Assembly: GCA_029891345.1 (NCBI GenBank)
Contig: CM057000.1
Span: 125,339,338-125,403,337, forward strand
Direction of reading: 5' to 3'
DNA length: 64,000 nt
From: Dryococelus australis
Lineage: Eukaryota; Arthropoda; Insecta; Phasmatodea; Phasmatidae
A program made the position numbers and the translations under genes. Below, in pieces: positions 30,600-42,406 of this stretch (position 1 is the first letter of the stretch; each line of letters begins with the position of its first letter). A model generated the notes under the pieces. That model saw only the letters and a list, made by a program, of their open reading frames with translations, was not told the DNA's origin and ran no database searches.

Positions 30600-32960
30600 A
30601 ATGTGTTTGCTCCGGCAGCATCACCAATTCTCAATCCCCAAGGCACTCCTCGAACTTGCAACTTTCATTCTTATTTCACAATTACCCAAGTGTTAAAATT
30701 AAAATTCCAAATAATAACAAAAGAAAGAAAAAACTTGAAAGTATTATGCCAAATTTTAACATTTGACCAAATGGAAATGAATTAGCAACATCGGTAAAGC
30801 ACAAAAATCCAATTTTTAAAAATTTCTTATAGCCAATTTTTTTTATTTTTACGGAAGTGGATGGCTGGCATTCCCAAGATATGTGATTTTTTTTTTCAGG
30901 TGGGGATATCTCGTAGCATTGCATTTATACAGGGTTTTATTGCTTTTTTCAAAAATGATTTTTCAGGTTCTCTTTTGGTTAAATTTCGCTGTTTATTTTG
31001 TCACCGAGTGTATTTTGTCCAAAGTTTTCCTTTCATGCCACGGTTTAGAAGGAAGGCTTTATCAGTTTTAATGCAAGGCTGTAATACGAATGTTATCTGT
31101 ACTGCGTGGTACTTTTGGTTCTCAAGCTTCAGAGTGAGGTGATGAAACTTTTTTCTTAAATCCCATGCCATCAGCACTTTTGTCCTTCCACAAAGTGGTA
31201 TGGGAGAATTGAACAGCCAATAGGAGGCTGCGAGCCCCGGCCTAGTGTGTATTTTTGGCTTTTGTCTGAGAGTGGGGGTTAACTGCGGGAACCGAGGTGC
31301 GCATGGCTAGCCTTGTACTCTGCCCCAGTATTATTACCACCACAATAGAGACAACATGTAGTGCTCCGTTGATTTGAGGTTGCATACACCAAGATGTCAA
31401 TCGGGGAGACCAAGTCTTTTTTGTCACTTAAATTACTACAATGGCTTTTTCAGTTTAAATGTGACTGCTGCTGTCATTTTGTACCTGCGTGAACGCAGAG
31501 GAGAGGAGCGATGTGATGATGTCTATCAGATTGATGTGTGTGTAGGATTCTTGACCGTCTAGAATAAAACTGGTGAAGATTCAAAATGGATCACTCACAT
31601 TTTATTTTCAATACAACTAGTTTAAAGTGCGCCTTTTCCCAATGAATGCTAGTTGGAGCCCAAACTGTTCATTTTGAATGAAGTGTTTGTATTGGAGTGT
31701 ATTTAACATGAGTTTGTGAACTTAATGCTGGCTATGTGTACTGTCAACAAATTATTTATGCTTCTAATATAGTGAATAGTTTCTGAGATGCAACGTAATT
31801 CTTGAAATATTGAAATGGCCACCATTTTAAAAACAAATATCCCAAAGGTTTGAAATGTATGTTAGTTGGAAGGCCTACGCATTGTAGATGTGTAAGAACA
31901 CCAAGTTTTATAATAACTAGTGCTCACCTCCAAACTTTTTGGACGACGTGCCTAGAGTTATGTACAGATAGGCTGTTCATGACAAACTGAACACTTTTCA
32001 AAGCCCTGCTTAAGATCTATTTGTGCAAACATTGTGTAGTATCCCACATTATGGATATTTAACATTGATAGAGCTGAGCACTTTATTCATGCATTAGTCA
32101 ACTGAACCTGTGAAATTATTAGGAATGTAATTAAATATTTTACATATTTGCTATTTCTTCCATTCAAAATGTGTTATGTTTACATAACACTTTTATTTCA
32201 AGATTAAGACACTGAACGAATACTTCCCCTTTGTCGTTACTAAAGTGACTGGGCACATGTAAGCCATTGTGTCTGTAGAAATATATGAAGGCAGGGACAG
32301 TGTTACTTTTTAAAGGCTGATTTTAAAAGTTAAACCATGAACAGCCTACACCAAGGTGATATAATAACATCTTTTCCCTGGAAAGAAGGGTAAAATTAGC
32401 TTGTGCTACTCAGAAGGGGTCAGGATTAAAAGTTAACTTTAGATAGTGCTATATAGACCTCTAGTATATCTCCTTTATTTACAAGATGACAAAGAAGGGT
32501 TTTAGGTGTCTGCAAAATTAAAATAAAATTTTAATTCTAATTTGTTAGTAAGTTTCTTGGCTCTACAACAGAGACAATATGTTTACTTTTCTAATGAGTA
32601 ACTGGGAGTCAAATACTGTGTAGGTTGTCAGTATAAGGAAGGCAGTTAATCCCCACCAGTAATCTTATCTCCACGGTGCCACATTGTCAAGTCTCCTCAT
32701 GCTGTCTGAACTTGCAGCTTGGCACTAGCAGTCTAGTTTCAAAAGGCAAAATTAAGACTTAGGCCTAAAGTCATACCAATTCCTTACTAATTCTATGCCA
32801 AAAGGTTCATTTTGTTTCCTAAATATGTTCTCTAAAACAAACATTTTTATACTTAGGCTAATATAAAAATACCTTATTTTTTGTTCAACTGAACTTTTAC
32901 TTATGTCTTATCTGTAACTGATAGTATTAATGTGTGTGTTGGTAATGCCTAGTAAGATAT
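30600..32960. other. Non-coding region, no gene recognised
   Basis: AT-rich except for a more GC-rich patch at 31190-31420 that contains a CCAAT-type motif (agccaatagg, 31217). The patch lies upstream of the minus-strand CRAL-TRIO gene and could hold a promoter or 5' exon, but nothing in it decides this. Confidence 0.3.
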
Positions 32961-32968
32961 GGTTCTTA

Positions 32969-34720
32969 AGGGGCCTTTTCACTGACTCGTGTTTGGCGAA
33001 CATGACGTCACGGTTGGGATGCGTGCAGGACAGCGGGCTGTGGAAAAGCCTTATTTGCTGTACGTCTGGCTTGTGCGGGGGGTCTGTCTAGAGGTGATCC
33101 AGGTAGTTGTGCGTATACATGAAAGATGCAGACGGAGAAACCCTTGTTCGAAGTGGGAAGGGACGCACAGTGTAAACAGTGCTCCCAAGAAGGCCCCCCC
33201 CCCCCCCCCAACGGACATACGATAATGGTACCCACTGCTGTAGGCTAGCCATACTCACTTTCTGGCCACCAAAATTTTCTTTAATATGGCAACTTATTTT
33301 CGCCTGTTGTGTCCATGTACAAAGGGATTCGGCAGTGATAACCCGGAATCTTGTTTACTCAAGTAACAAAATCTGAATACCTCGTTTTGAACAATAATTT
33401 CATTAAACTGCTTGATACTTAATGTGAACACACAATTGTTATTCAAACACAACAGTTTGACACATGTTTTAGCCCGTTATTGCATATGAGCAGATGTGGG
33501 AAAATACAGATTCTTAGGCTTAAAATGTAATTTTCTCCTAATAAAAGCGTAGGCAGAAATTGTGATGTTATATCTTGTACGGATTATTTGCGACCGTCTA
33601 CACATTTACAAACTTTCTGTACATGAAGACAGGAGAAAATGTATTTCGATCTATGCTCTCAGTGACGTGGTGTGTTTACGAGTGAAGGAATTAGCAATAA
33701 CCACGCACAAGCCACTGGCATTCCCTTGTAACTGCTCCTACATATATCATAATCAACAATGGCAGAAAAAAGAGGAACTACGTGCCTAGAGTATAAAAAT
33801 AACAAATATTAACCATTATGTAGAAATCCATATAGAGTGAAATTATTTTGCAGCTGTTTTAATGCTGTTGACGACAGTAGTTGTTAATTGCGAATTTATT
33901 GAGCAAATACAGCATAGAGTCTAAACTTTGGAATAGAGGCGTGTAAACATTTTGTTTGAAAATACAGGCATATGGCAATGTTTATTCTCATATGCAATGA
34001 AAGTACACATATTTACTGAGAGAAGAAATAAAAAGCCTTATTGTGATCAGCTTTTAAAAACCCCTGGACCCCGGTTTAGCATCATCTGTAGTCGCTGTGA
34101 AATAGCAGTTATAGGCCTACGATTGTCCAATTGTCTAATTATTAAGTTCGCAGCAAGTGTTTTCGAAATTATATATTGTGTTGCTACCATTTGCATTTCT
34201 AACAATTGCAAAGTCAGTGGTTTGCTAATGTTGTTAATCGGAGTTATGCATAAAAGTGGTTTCATTTATAGTGCATCATTTCCGTGGACAATACCCTACT
34301 GTACAGTTGTTACCTACAGAAACTAATCTGAATGTAGATACAGTGGATTACGTTATCACAGATTTCCAGCTGATCTCTTTTGCTCTAGACGGTGGTTTCC
34401 AGCTAATAAAACAACACAAGCTGCTTTAACACCTACAGATATTCCCACCTTCCGAACCATTTCGCAGACTGACAAGGATACACGCCTGCACTGCAGTGTC
34501 TGCCGAGCTCGGACCCATGTACTGTGGAAATGCCCCCTGTGTGTCACTCGGGTAAAAATGCTCCTCCCCCATGACCATGAGCGGGCCTTTGCGCACACGC
34601 GAGTTGCACTTAGTTTGACCTTCAGTGGAAAAGACCTAGTCGTGAGGAGGACGTCGTCTCGGGGGACTCATGAGCACGTGGTGTTACCTTGCTCGTGCGG
34701 ATAAGCACCAGTGGAAAGCC
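32969..34720. mobile_element. Possible non-autonomous transposon with imperfect TIRs
   Basis: The left end ttaaggggccttttcactga has two candidate partners at the right: the reverse complement of 34621-34640 (ggtcttttccactgaaggtc) and that of 34690-34718 (gggctttccactggtgctta). TTAA at the left border would suit a piggyBac-type target, but no TTAA is found at the right. The interior has a run of 16 C (33194-33209) and no transposase. Confidence 0.35.
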
Positions 34721-34721
34721 C

Positions 34722-34900
34722 GCTTTATGCAAAATATTATTACTATACTGAGTACGCACAAATGCGGTGGACTGTCCCTTTGGGGTAATTTTCTAGACTT
34801 GCTAAGCTTTGTTTGCATGAGGCAGAGGAATATATTGGATATAGAACTTTAGCAAGGATTCAGAAAAGTTGGAAGTAACCGTGATTGGAATATAAAGGAA
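34722..34900 (+). repeat. Dispersed repeat R1, copy 2
   Basis: Partner of 22737-22905 in the same orientation. It starts at the right edge of the possible TIR element ending near 34720. Confidence 0.65.
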
Positions 34901-35499
34901 TAAACAATGTCTATTTATATAATCTTTAATAAGTTGTAAATAATAATTAAAATTAAAAACCAACAACTTGAACTTTTATTCTAATATTATTACAGGGCCT
35001 ACACAAATATATTTCATAAATTGTATTATACATGCCATTAAGACCCATTATTATGTGGTAAAAACCAGTATTTTCTGTAAAACCAAGTTTCACCAATTGC
35101 ATGAAATTAATTGAAGATTAGTGTAATTTTGTCAACCCTGATTTGTAGTGATAGTGTGTGTTTTTTTTTTAAACTTTTACTCCACAACACAATTTTTCAT
35201 CCTATAGGACCCTCTCCTTTATTGTGTTTCTTATGGGGTAAAGGGAATATAAAATAAAACTATGGTATGTTTCAGAACGAGTGGTAGTGCAAGGAAACAG
35301 CACTCCTCCACTATATTATAATTGATACCAGAACTCTTTTATGTCTGGTCTCAATTTGTGTAAGGAATCGTCTTATATAAGGCATTTAAATATTTGGAAT
35401 TTAAGGAATAAGGTTCTTTAGTCACTTAAATATTTGATTCCTAATGTTTTATTAACGTAAAGTGAACTGAAATATTATTATTATTATTTAAGTAAAATG

Positions 35500-36450
35500 T
35501 GAAGCATAACTGTCTTTGGCTGAGAGGGGACGTCGCGGTCAATCATAGTTTTGCCATACAGGTCAGTAACAAGTTCAAGCTGACTTGGACCTTACTGGTG
35601 ATGGTAGACACGCGACTGATACACAAAATCGGGCACGTGGTCTGGCCACCAGGTATTAAGTCAGTAGAGGTTTTGACTGTTTGGCGGAGGGGTCGACAAC
35701 TGCCACGGTTTAACTGTACGTGCTGGAGCCTGGAGTATTCCTTGGTCTGCTGTTGAGGTGGCAGCTGGTGACTGGAACCAGGGGTTGGCCAGTCCCCATG
35801 ATACTTTTCGTCCCTGGTGGATGTTGGTCACCACTGGATGAGGTTGGTGCCAGCTGTCTTGATGGGAGGCTGGAAAAGAACATGGGAGGGAGCTGAGAGG
35901 TGTGGCCTCTCCAGCTGGCGGGCGGCTTGAGCTCGTTCCTGTGGGGTTATACTGCTAAGTGCAGCTGGAACTGGGTTGCAGCTCCTGTTGGCGTCTGCTG
36001 TAGTAGCTGCCGTCCTGTAGTGCCACCTGTTACCACTTAGTTGGGCATATGGCATAAACCACGTACAACTTCACGAGAGGAGAGCAAGCGATGCGTAAAA
36101 CCAAAGCAGCAGCTGACAGACTAGAGTCTTATCCGATGCTCCTCTAACCGATGACACAAGGTGCAGTGGTTATAGAGTGTTTGATTTCCTCTGGTTGTCC
36201 AATGACAGTGGATGTGGGCCCAAGTGTTGGCAGATTGCCAGACCAGTATGTCACTCCATCTGGTGATAGTTCAACGTGATGGATTGGTTGGGTCAACTGG
36301 CCTAAGTGTCTGATGACTCTTGGATTGAGATACTAGTGGTTGGGGCTCTATCTTACTGCACATCAGGTACAGTACCGGTGGCTGTCGAATGTGTGGGTTG
36401 TCGATGTACATTCACCTAGTGAAGGGAGCCTGCAGTACTACGTTAGTTTT
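35500..36450 (-). mobile_element. LTR-family fragment, copy C (reverse orientation)
   Basis: Reading minus from 36400, gacagccaccgg, then gatagagccccaaccactag match gacggccaccc and gtagagccccgacactagg of copies A and B. Further on, the frame 36055-35828 has SSITPQERAQAARQLERP followed by SHVLFQPPI, the family's conserved peptide. A later cgtgcccgattttgtgt segment near 35640-35625 may correspond to the ctgactttgtgcccc segment of B. Confidence 0.55.
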
Positions 36451-38929
36451 GGAAAAGAGATACTACGTACACAGTTTCTTGCTTTACTCTGGCAGGATGT
36501 TGTCTACTGTGGAAGGAACAAACAGCCTAGAAAATAGTATGCATAGGTTAAGGGTGAGTGTAAAATATTTAATGAAAAAATCATTTAAAAAGTTAGAAAC
36601 AATAACATTTGTGAATATTTAAGAAAATTACCTTTTAGTAGTTTTATAAAAAGCTCTATAATAAACACTGCTACCTATAATCTTCAATGCAAAAAATGTC
36701 ATGGGTTCAGATGAATTATAAACTCAGCCAAAATGCAAACGTTTTACTTGTAGGAAGTTATAACAGTTACATAAATAATTCTAATAGTCATTGTAAGCGG
36801 CAGTTTTCAATTTGCAGAAGACTACATTATGGAAACGAGTTTTGCAGTATGTTAATTTTTGTATAGTTCGAATTGACCCCGTTGTGGCTTTCTGCCATGT
36901 TTATTGAAAACAAAACAGCTGACAAATTCTTTATCTGTGAGACCGATAATGAACAATTAGCAGCACATTCAAACACCATGCCAAAAACGTTATAGCTATG
37001 GCATTCAAATTGTTTGCCGTAACGATAGCTCTGTTCACTGCTGTGATCTGCACGATGTGCAGGAACTACAAGGGCTGCACTTGAGTGTTGTCAAAAACAC
37101 AGCACTTCACCCCCTTTCCATTGCTGATATAATTGCAACTGCAATTTCAGCCAGCAAACACAGCACTGCAAGCTTGCTTTCGTGTATCCACTGCCACAGG
37201 TCTCGGGCAATATATTGGTGGTGATAGCAGACTCAGTCACTGATACGTTAACTTTATGATACATGCTTGTTTGTCACTCGACTAGTTATGCTGATGTATT
37301 CTCAGAGGCTCCGAGACGAGAAACTTAAAAGTTTAGTTTGCAATATGGGTATCAGTCAACTCACATAACATAATTTACGTATTCACACACGGCTATGAAT
37401 AATAAACAAAAGCAGCACTTGGTCACTAAAGCATGGCTCAAAACAAACGTAGTTTAAAAACTGTCAGCTAATAGAGTTTCAGAAAACGTTAGTGATTTCT
37501 GTAACTTGTTTATGAAAGAAAATTATTAGGTATTGGCAAGAATGTACAGATGAAGCACTGATATGTGTAGCGAATATTGTTATTTGCTACTTAGTATTAT
37601 TTTTATTAGCTATTTAGTATTATTTTTATTTACTACTAAGTATTGAAATTCTCAGTTACTAAAAGAAACTAATGACGTTAACTCAGAAACGTTGTGAAGT
37701 TCTTTTGAAACAGTAAATAGGCTTTTCGTAAGCGACAATGTTCAAAAAGAGTTTGCACAAAAGATGTTGCAAATAAAATTGTCTTACGGAATTCAGTATT
37801 TGTAAGATCCACAAATCCTGCAAAGCAGAATTGCTTTGAAATTATGACAAACAGAAAATATACTATTATATATTTGGCGCTGCATACACTTGTACACCAA
37901 TACGAATGGCATAGACACAAAAGAGCGTAAGGGGGGAGGGTATGGGTGTTGTAATGCAGTTTTTCTTTGCCCGTGAAAATTCCAACTATAAGGATTACAA
38001 TTATTAATAAGCCTTACATTATTATGATAAAACCATAATTGCTCTAAACTCTAATACATTTTATTATAATGTGAAGTAATTTTTCTTCTAATATTTGTCT
38101 CAACACATGCATCAGTACCACTAACGCCAGTATAAGCTCCCTCCCTTCCATTATGAGAAATTTCAGACAACGCACCTGATTGATACTCAAAACAGCCTTC
38201 ACACAGAATGAATTAAGAAATGTAGTTCAATAATATTATATTTCAAGTACACATTAGTGTTTTAAAATCGACTTTAAAACCTGAAATAATATCCAAGCAG
38301 ATTTTAAATCCTGAATGTGAGTAGTGATCGGAATCTATAACTCTAGATTTGTAGACTACCACATAGACCAAAGATGAGGTAGACCAAATTATTCGTCTTC
38401 TGCACATGTATTCAGCACTGACCTATCCCAAAGCAACACAACTGTCAGTCACATGATCTACGATGATGTGTTTGTTTGTATCTTAATGTTTAAATGACAG
38501 GCACTACTATATTAATAAAACACTTTTACCAATCTGAATTTAATCAAACTGCATTACACTCTGGTTAGACGAAGTATCAAAACATCTCAATCCACGCTGT
38601 TTATGCTGGACATGTTGGCAGAAAAGCAGTTTAATGTAGGGACACAGACTGGTTGTGCACAGCCAGCGAGATCAGTCCACCGTATCTTTAGTTTACGATT
38701 CGTACCACACATTTTTGATGCTCAGATTTGCATATAACTCCTAAGACATAAATATTCTTTATGTAATGTGGTAAAATGTTATGAATTAATTATTTACAGA
38801 CACTCAATTGTAACAAAGCATGAAAGGAATCACATGTTTCATCGTATGTATGTATGTATATTACTTCAGAAATGTTTAATCGGCCCAATGGCTGTATTCA
38901 CTCATTAGTAGAGATGCCTGCTTGTCGAA

Positions 38930-38960
<31 letters not shown>

Positions 38961-40930
38961 TTTGCTGGATTTCCAAAACACTTCTCTTTCATAACTGGAT
39001 GACTGTAACTGGTGCTGGTTTTTAGCGTGTGCTAGTGAATTGCAGATGTTTATGCCAAGAGTAACCTAATTTTTAGCAAGACAAATGTCCAGTAACAAAT
39101 GGAACGCTGAGGATATTGAACTGTACGTAGAGAAAAATTATTTTCACGATAATCAGGTGCACCTACTCATTAAGTATTGAAAGCATGCATAAGATATCCT
39201 AAAATTGGCTCACATTTTTAGAACAGGTCTATGTTATTTGACACACTACACATTTGCAGGCTAGATATTTTGACAGACTCGATCAAATAATAGTTAGGTA
39301 TTTTGCAATAAGTACATTATCCCTGTATATATAGTCTACACAAACAATAGTTACACTGAAAGGTTTAAAACCGTACATTTTCAAGTGTTTTCATGAAGGA
39401 TCACAGACTTGTCAGATGAAGTATGACACACATCATATCCTTGCATCTTGTGAAAACAACAGTCTTTGTACACACTATATTCTATTGCTAAACGTTACAT
39501 GATTTTGAAGACCAGAAGGCTAGGCTTAACCCCATATGTGTATGTCCCTCCTCTACCAAATAAAATTGAACTTTCCCATCTTTTTTCAGAGCTGTGAATG
39601 GTGGTCGAAACTACCTATTGACAAATCTATTATAACAAGCAAGCAAATATATTCTGTTAACTGAATCCCAGTTACAGTTCGCATTTAGGAAACATCATCG
39701 TACAATTACCGCACTTTTGTTAGCCGTAGACAGACATCAGAGACCAGCTGCATAATAGATTTGTATTCGAGTCGGAGCAAATCTTTTTGAAATACCAACT
39801 TGAAAAGAGAGTAAATGTTTTGCACGTGATAGTATTTAAATTTAGCAGTCACTTCGACTTGACTACATACAGTTATGATGCATGTGCCTCATGTCACACT
39901 CCTTGCGCTTTAAATTTATTCAAGTTTTGATGATAAGCAAAAAGGCTATTTAATCTGATGATGTTTTGTTTTGAGAAGCTGCAAATGTTTGTGCTGACTT
40001 GAAAAAACACATATTTTAGTTAGTTTGAGGGTTAACTGAGCATTGCTACAAATTAACGTTTAAAATGAAATCACTGCCACTAAATGCATACATGCCCACA
40101 TAAACACCATTTGCCGTGCATGCAGAAATATTGACTGTGAGAGAGTAAAGTATGCGAGATCTTAATGCCCAAATAAAAATGCAGTGTTCAAACTGACGGC
40201 AACTTGGGTTGTTTTGTTTTATACACATTAAAAATTACATAAATGTATCACAGTTTAGTGTCCTGGTGTTACACATGTCACACAAGAGAACTGTACAGTA
40301 TTATGTACAAAGCAGGGTTGATTTTACGTATGATTGAAGGGCACGCAGTTGTCTAAAAGATGTAAGACGGGTTTAGCATTTACCTGCAAACCAATCTAAC
40401 TTAATTGAACACAAGTTATATCCTATGATGCATATCCCACATTTCTACATTGTACACAACTGTATAACTACAACTACGTACGTTAATGTAAATATAGAAG
40501 CCATAGTCGAAACATACATCTCAAGCTGCGATATAACTTTGCAAAAATCATTACATTACTTTGTTGTAGTTTATGAATTGCAAGTATTTACAGACACAGT
40601 GATGCATTGAACAGGTACTTTCCAAATGCTATCTATTTTGGTGATATATTTGTTACTAACTACTTTGTATGTTATTTAGTATGACGGTACAACAGTTGTA
40701 TAGAATCGTACATATATTTATAAATTTAATAATATATAATTTAATCAAAATGAAACACATTTCTAACTGTGAAAAGAGTCATGTCTGTATTTTGTACTGG
40801 TTTACACAGGGTTTGAAAAATTTGAGAAATAAATGGCCAGAACGACGAATTTCTTTCATCAACTCGCCAGTGCAAGACAAGGAATGTGTATGTACCTGTA
40901 GCCAGACTGCCTACAGTACGTTTTTTTAAA
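36450..40930. other. AT-rich region without recognised genes
   Basis: Apart from the 28-codon frame at 36998-37084 and a (TA)n(T)n tract near 38931-38963, I see only short, compositionally driven frames here. No transposon ends were found. Confidence 0.4.
36998..37084 (+). CDS. Possible 28-residue secreted-peptide frame or decayed first exon
   Basis: ATG to TGA encodes MAFKLFAVTIALFTAVICTM followed by CRNYKGCT. The first 20 residues have the basic start and hydrophobic core of a signal peptide. The MAFKL-F-A-V opening is common in signal peptides of insect cuticular and secreted proteins. The remaining eight residues contain two of its three cysteines. It may be a small secreted peptide, a relic of a cuticular-protein exon, or chance. 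There is no supporting neighbour. Confidence 0.2.
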   Translation: MAFKLFAVTIALFTAVICTMCRNYKGCT

Positions 40931-40934
40931 TCCT

Positions 40935-42110
40935 TTGCTCTTTCGAGAAATTGGGATATTCGTCAGTTAGACATCCCCTACAGCATTCGTGAATAGCACT
41001 TTGGATACTGATATCTACATAAAAAACCCCGTAAGGAGTGAGTAATGAGCCAGGGAAAGTGTTGAAACTCGTAAGAAGCATTTATGGATTGAAGTCTTGC
41101 TCCACGTAAGTGGAATGAAAGATTCCATGATTTTATGGAGACTATCAGTATGAAGAATTGATTTCAGCCTTTACATAGGTGAAAATGTTTGGTTAGTTGT
41201 CTAGGTTGATGATATGTTAATTACAAGATCAGTGGAGTGCAGCAAGTTAATTCAATCACTGCAAGCAGAGTTTAATGCTAAAGATCTGGGGGAACTAAAG
41301 GACTTTCTGGGAACAAATGTTAACAAGGGAAGGAAATCAAATAAAAATGTATCATCATAAACTCATTGATAAGATGTTGGTTAAGTTCAGGATGAAGGAT
41401 TGTAATGGTGCTACCACTCCGATGGGAAACATTTTTCAGGTAAATTCCGATGAACCAGTGAACGAAAATCTGCCATTCAGAGAACTTGTAGGCTCACTCA
41501 TATATGTGGCTACTGTTAGCAGACCAGACATAACTTTTGCCACATCATTTTTGGGCAGACATTTAAACAACCAACCAAGAAAATTCTAAGGTACCTTAAA
41601 AGGACTAGAGACGTATGACTTTTGAACCAAGTACTGACAAAACACTGTCCGGCTACTCAGATGCAGACTGGGCTGGAAACAAAACAGACTGCAAAGTACC
41701 AGTGGTGCAGTTATTTTTCACGGACATAATCCTATCCTATGGTCATCAAAGAAGCAGTCATCTGTAACACTATCAACAGCAGAAGCTGAGTATATAGTAT
41801 GTGCAAACAACAGCTGCAGATTTTGCATATTTACAAGGTGTACTTCAAGACCTCGAAAACAAGATGGAGCTTCCTATTTTGTATACTGGGCAATCAGTGT
41901 GTCATAAACATGGCCAAAAGCTTTGAAAATAGCAAGAGATCACGTTGTACTGATATAAAGATGCATTTTCTGAAGGATGTAGTTGTTAAGAAATTATTAA
42001 TCTTCAAGTATGTCAGTACAGGCGATAATGTCGGTGACATTTTCACAAAGGATTTAGGACAGAATAAGTTTGTCAATTTTAGAGACTGTTTCAAACTAAC
42101 GTGTTAATTA
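40935..42110 (+). pseudogene. Ty1/copia pol remnant (reverse transcriptase and RNase H)
   Basis: In order on plus: NWDIRQLDIPYS (RT start), KVLKLVRSIYGLK, the catalytic-site region VV-stop-VDDMLITR, KDLGELKDFLG, the YHHKLIDKMLVKFRMKDCNG region, LVGSLIYVATVSRPDITFAT, then RNase H motifs GYSDADWAGNK and STAEAEY, ending with DNVGDIFTKDLGQNKF and FKLTC. The Tyr of YVDD is a TAG stop (41202-41204). There is a frameshift near 41315 and several more stops. Gag, protease and integrase are absent, so only the 3' half of an element remains. Confidence 0.88.
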
Positions 42111-42406
42111 ATTTAGGCCTATGCAGTCTAAAATATTTTATCGTAAATTGACTTATCATTTCTGTGTTGCATGTTGTGAAGTTCTTGTTTGTTATATTTT
42201 TTTTTAATGTTGAGACATTTTGATCGACGCTTAGTGATTTTACTGTGGCAAGATAAAATTGTTTGGAATTGTCTCGGTTATCACAATGTTTAACTTGAGG
42301 GAGGGTTTTAAATATTATCGTTATTTGTTTGTTTTAAAGACTGTCAAATTGTATAACAAAGCGCGGTATCTTTGTTTTTCTACTGTTGGTATTACTGTTT
42401 CTGTTA

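Noticed and set aside
31190-31420. Promoter of the CRAL-TRIO gene at the CCAAT-containing patch
   Set aside because: One CCAAT motif and mild GC enrichment are not enough, and nothing links it by splicing to the first coding exon. Kept only as a remark.
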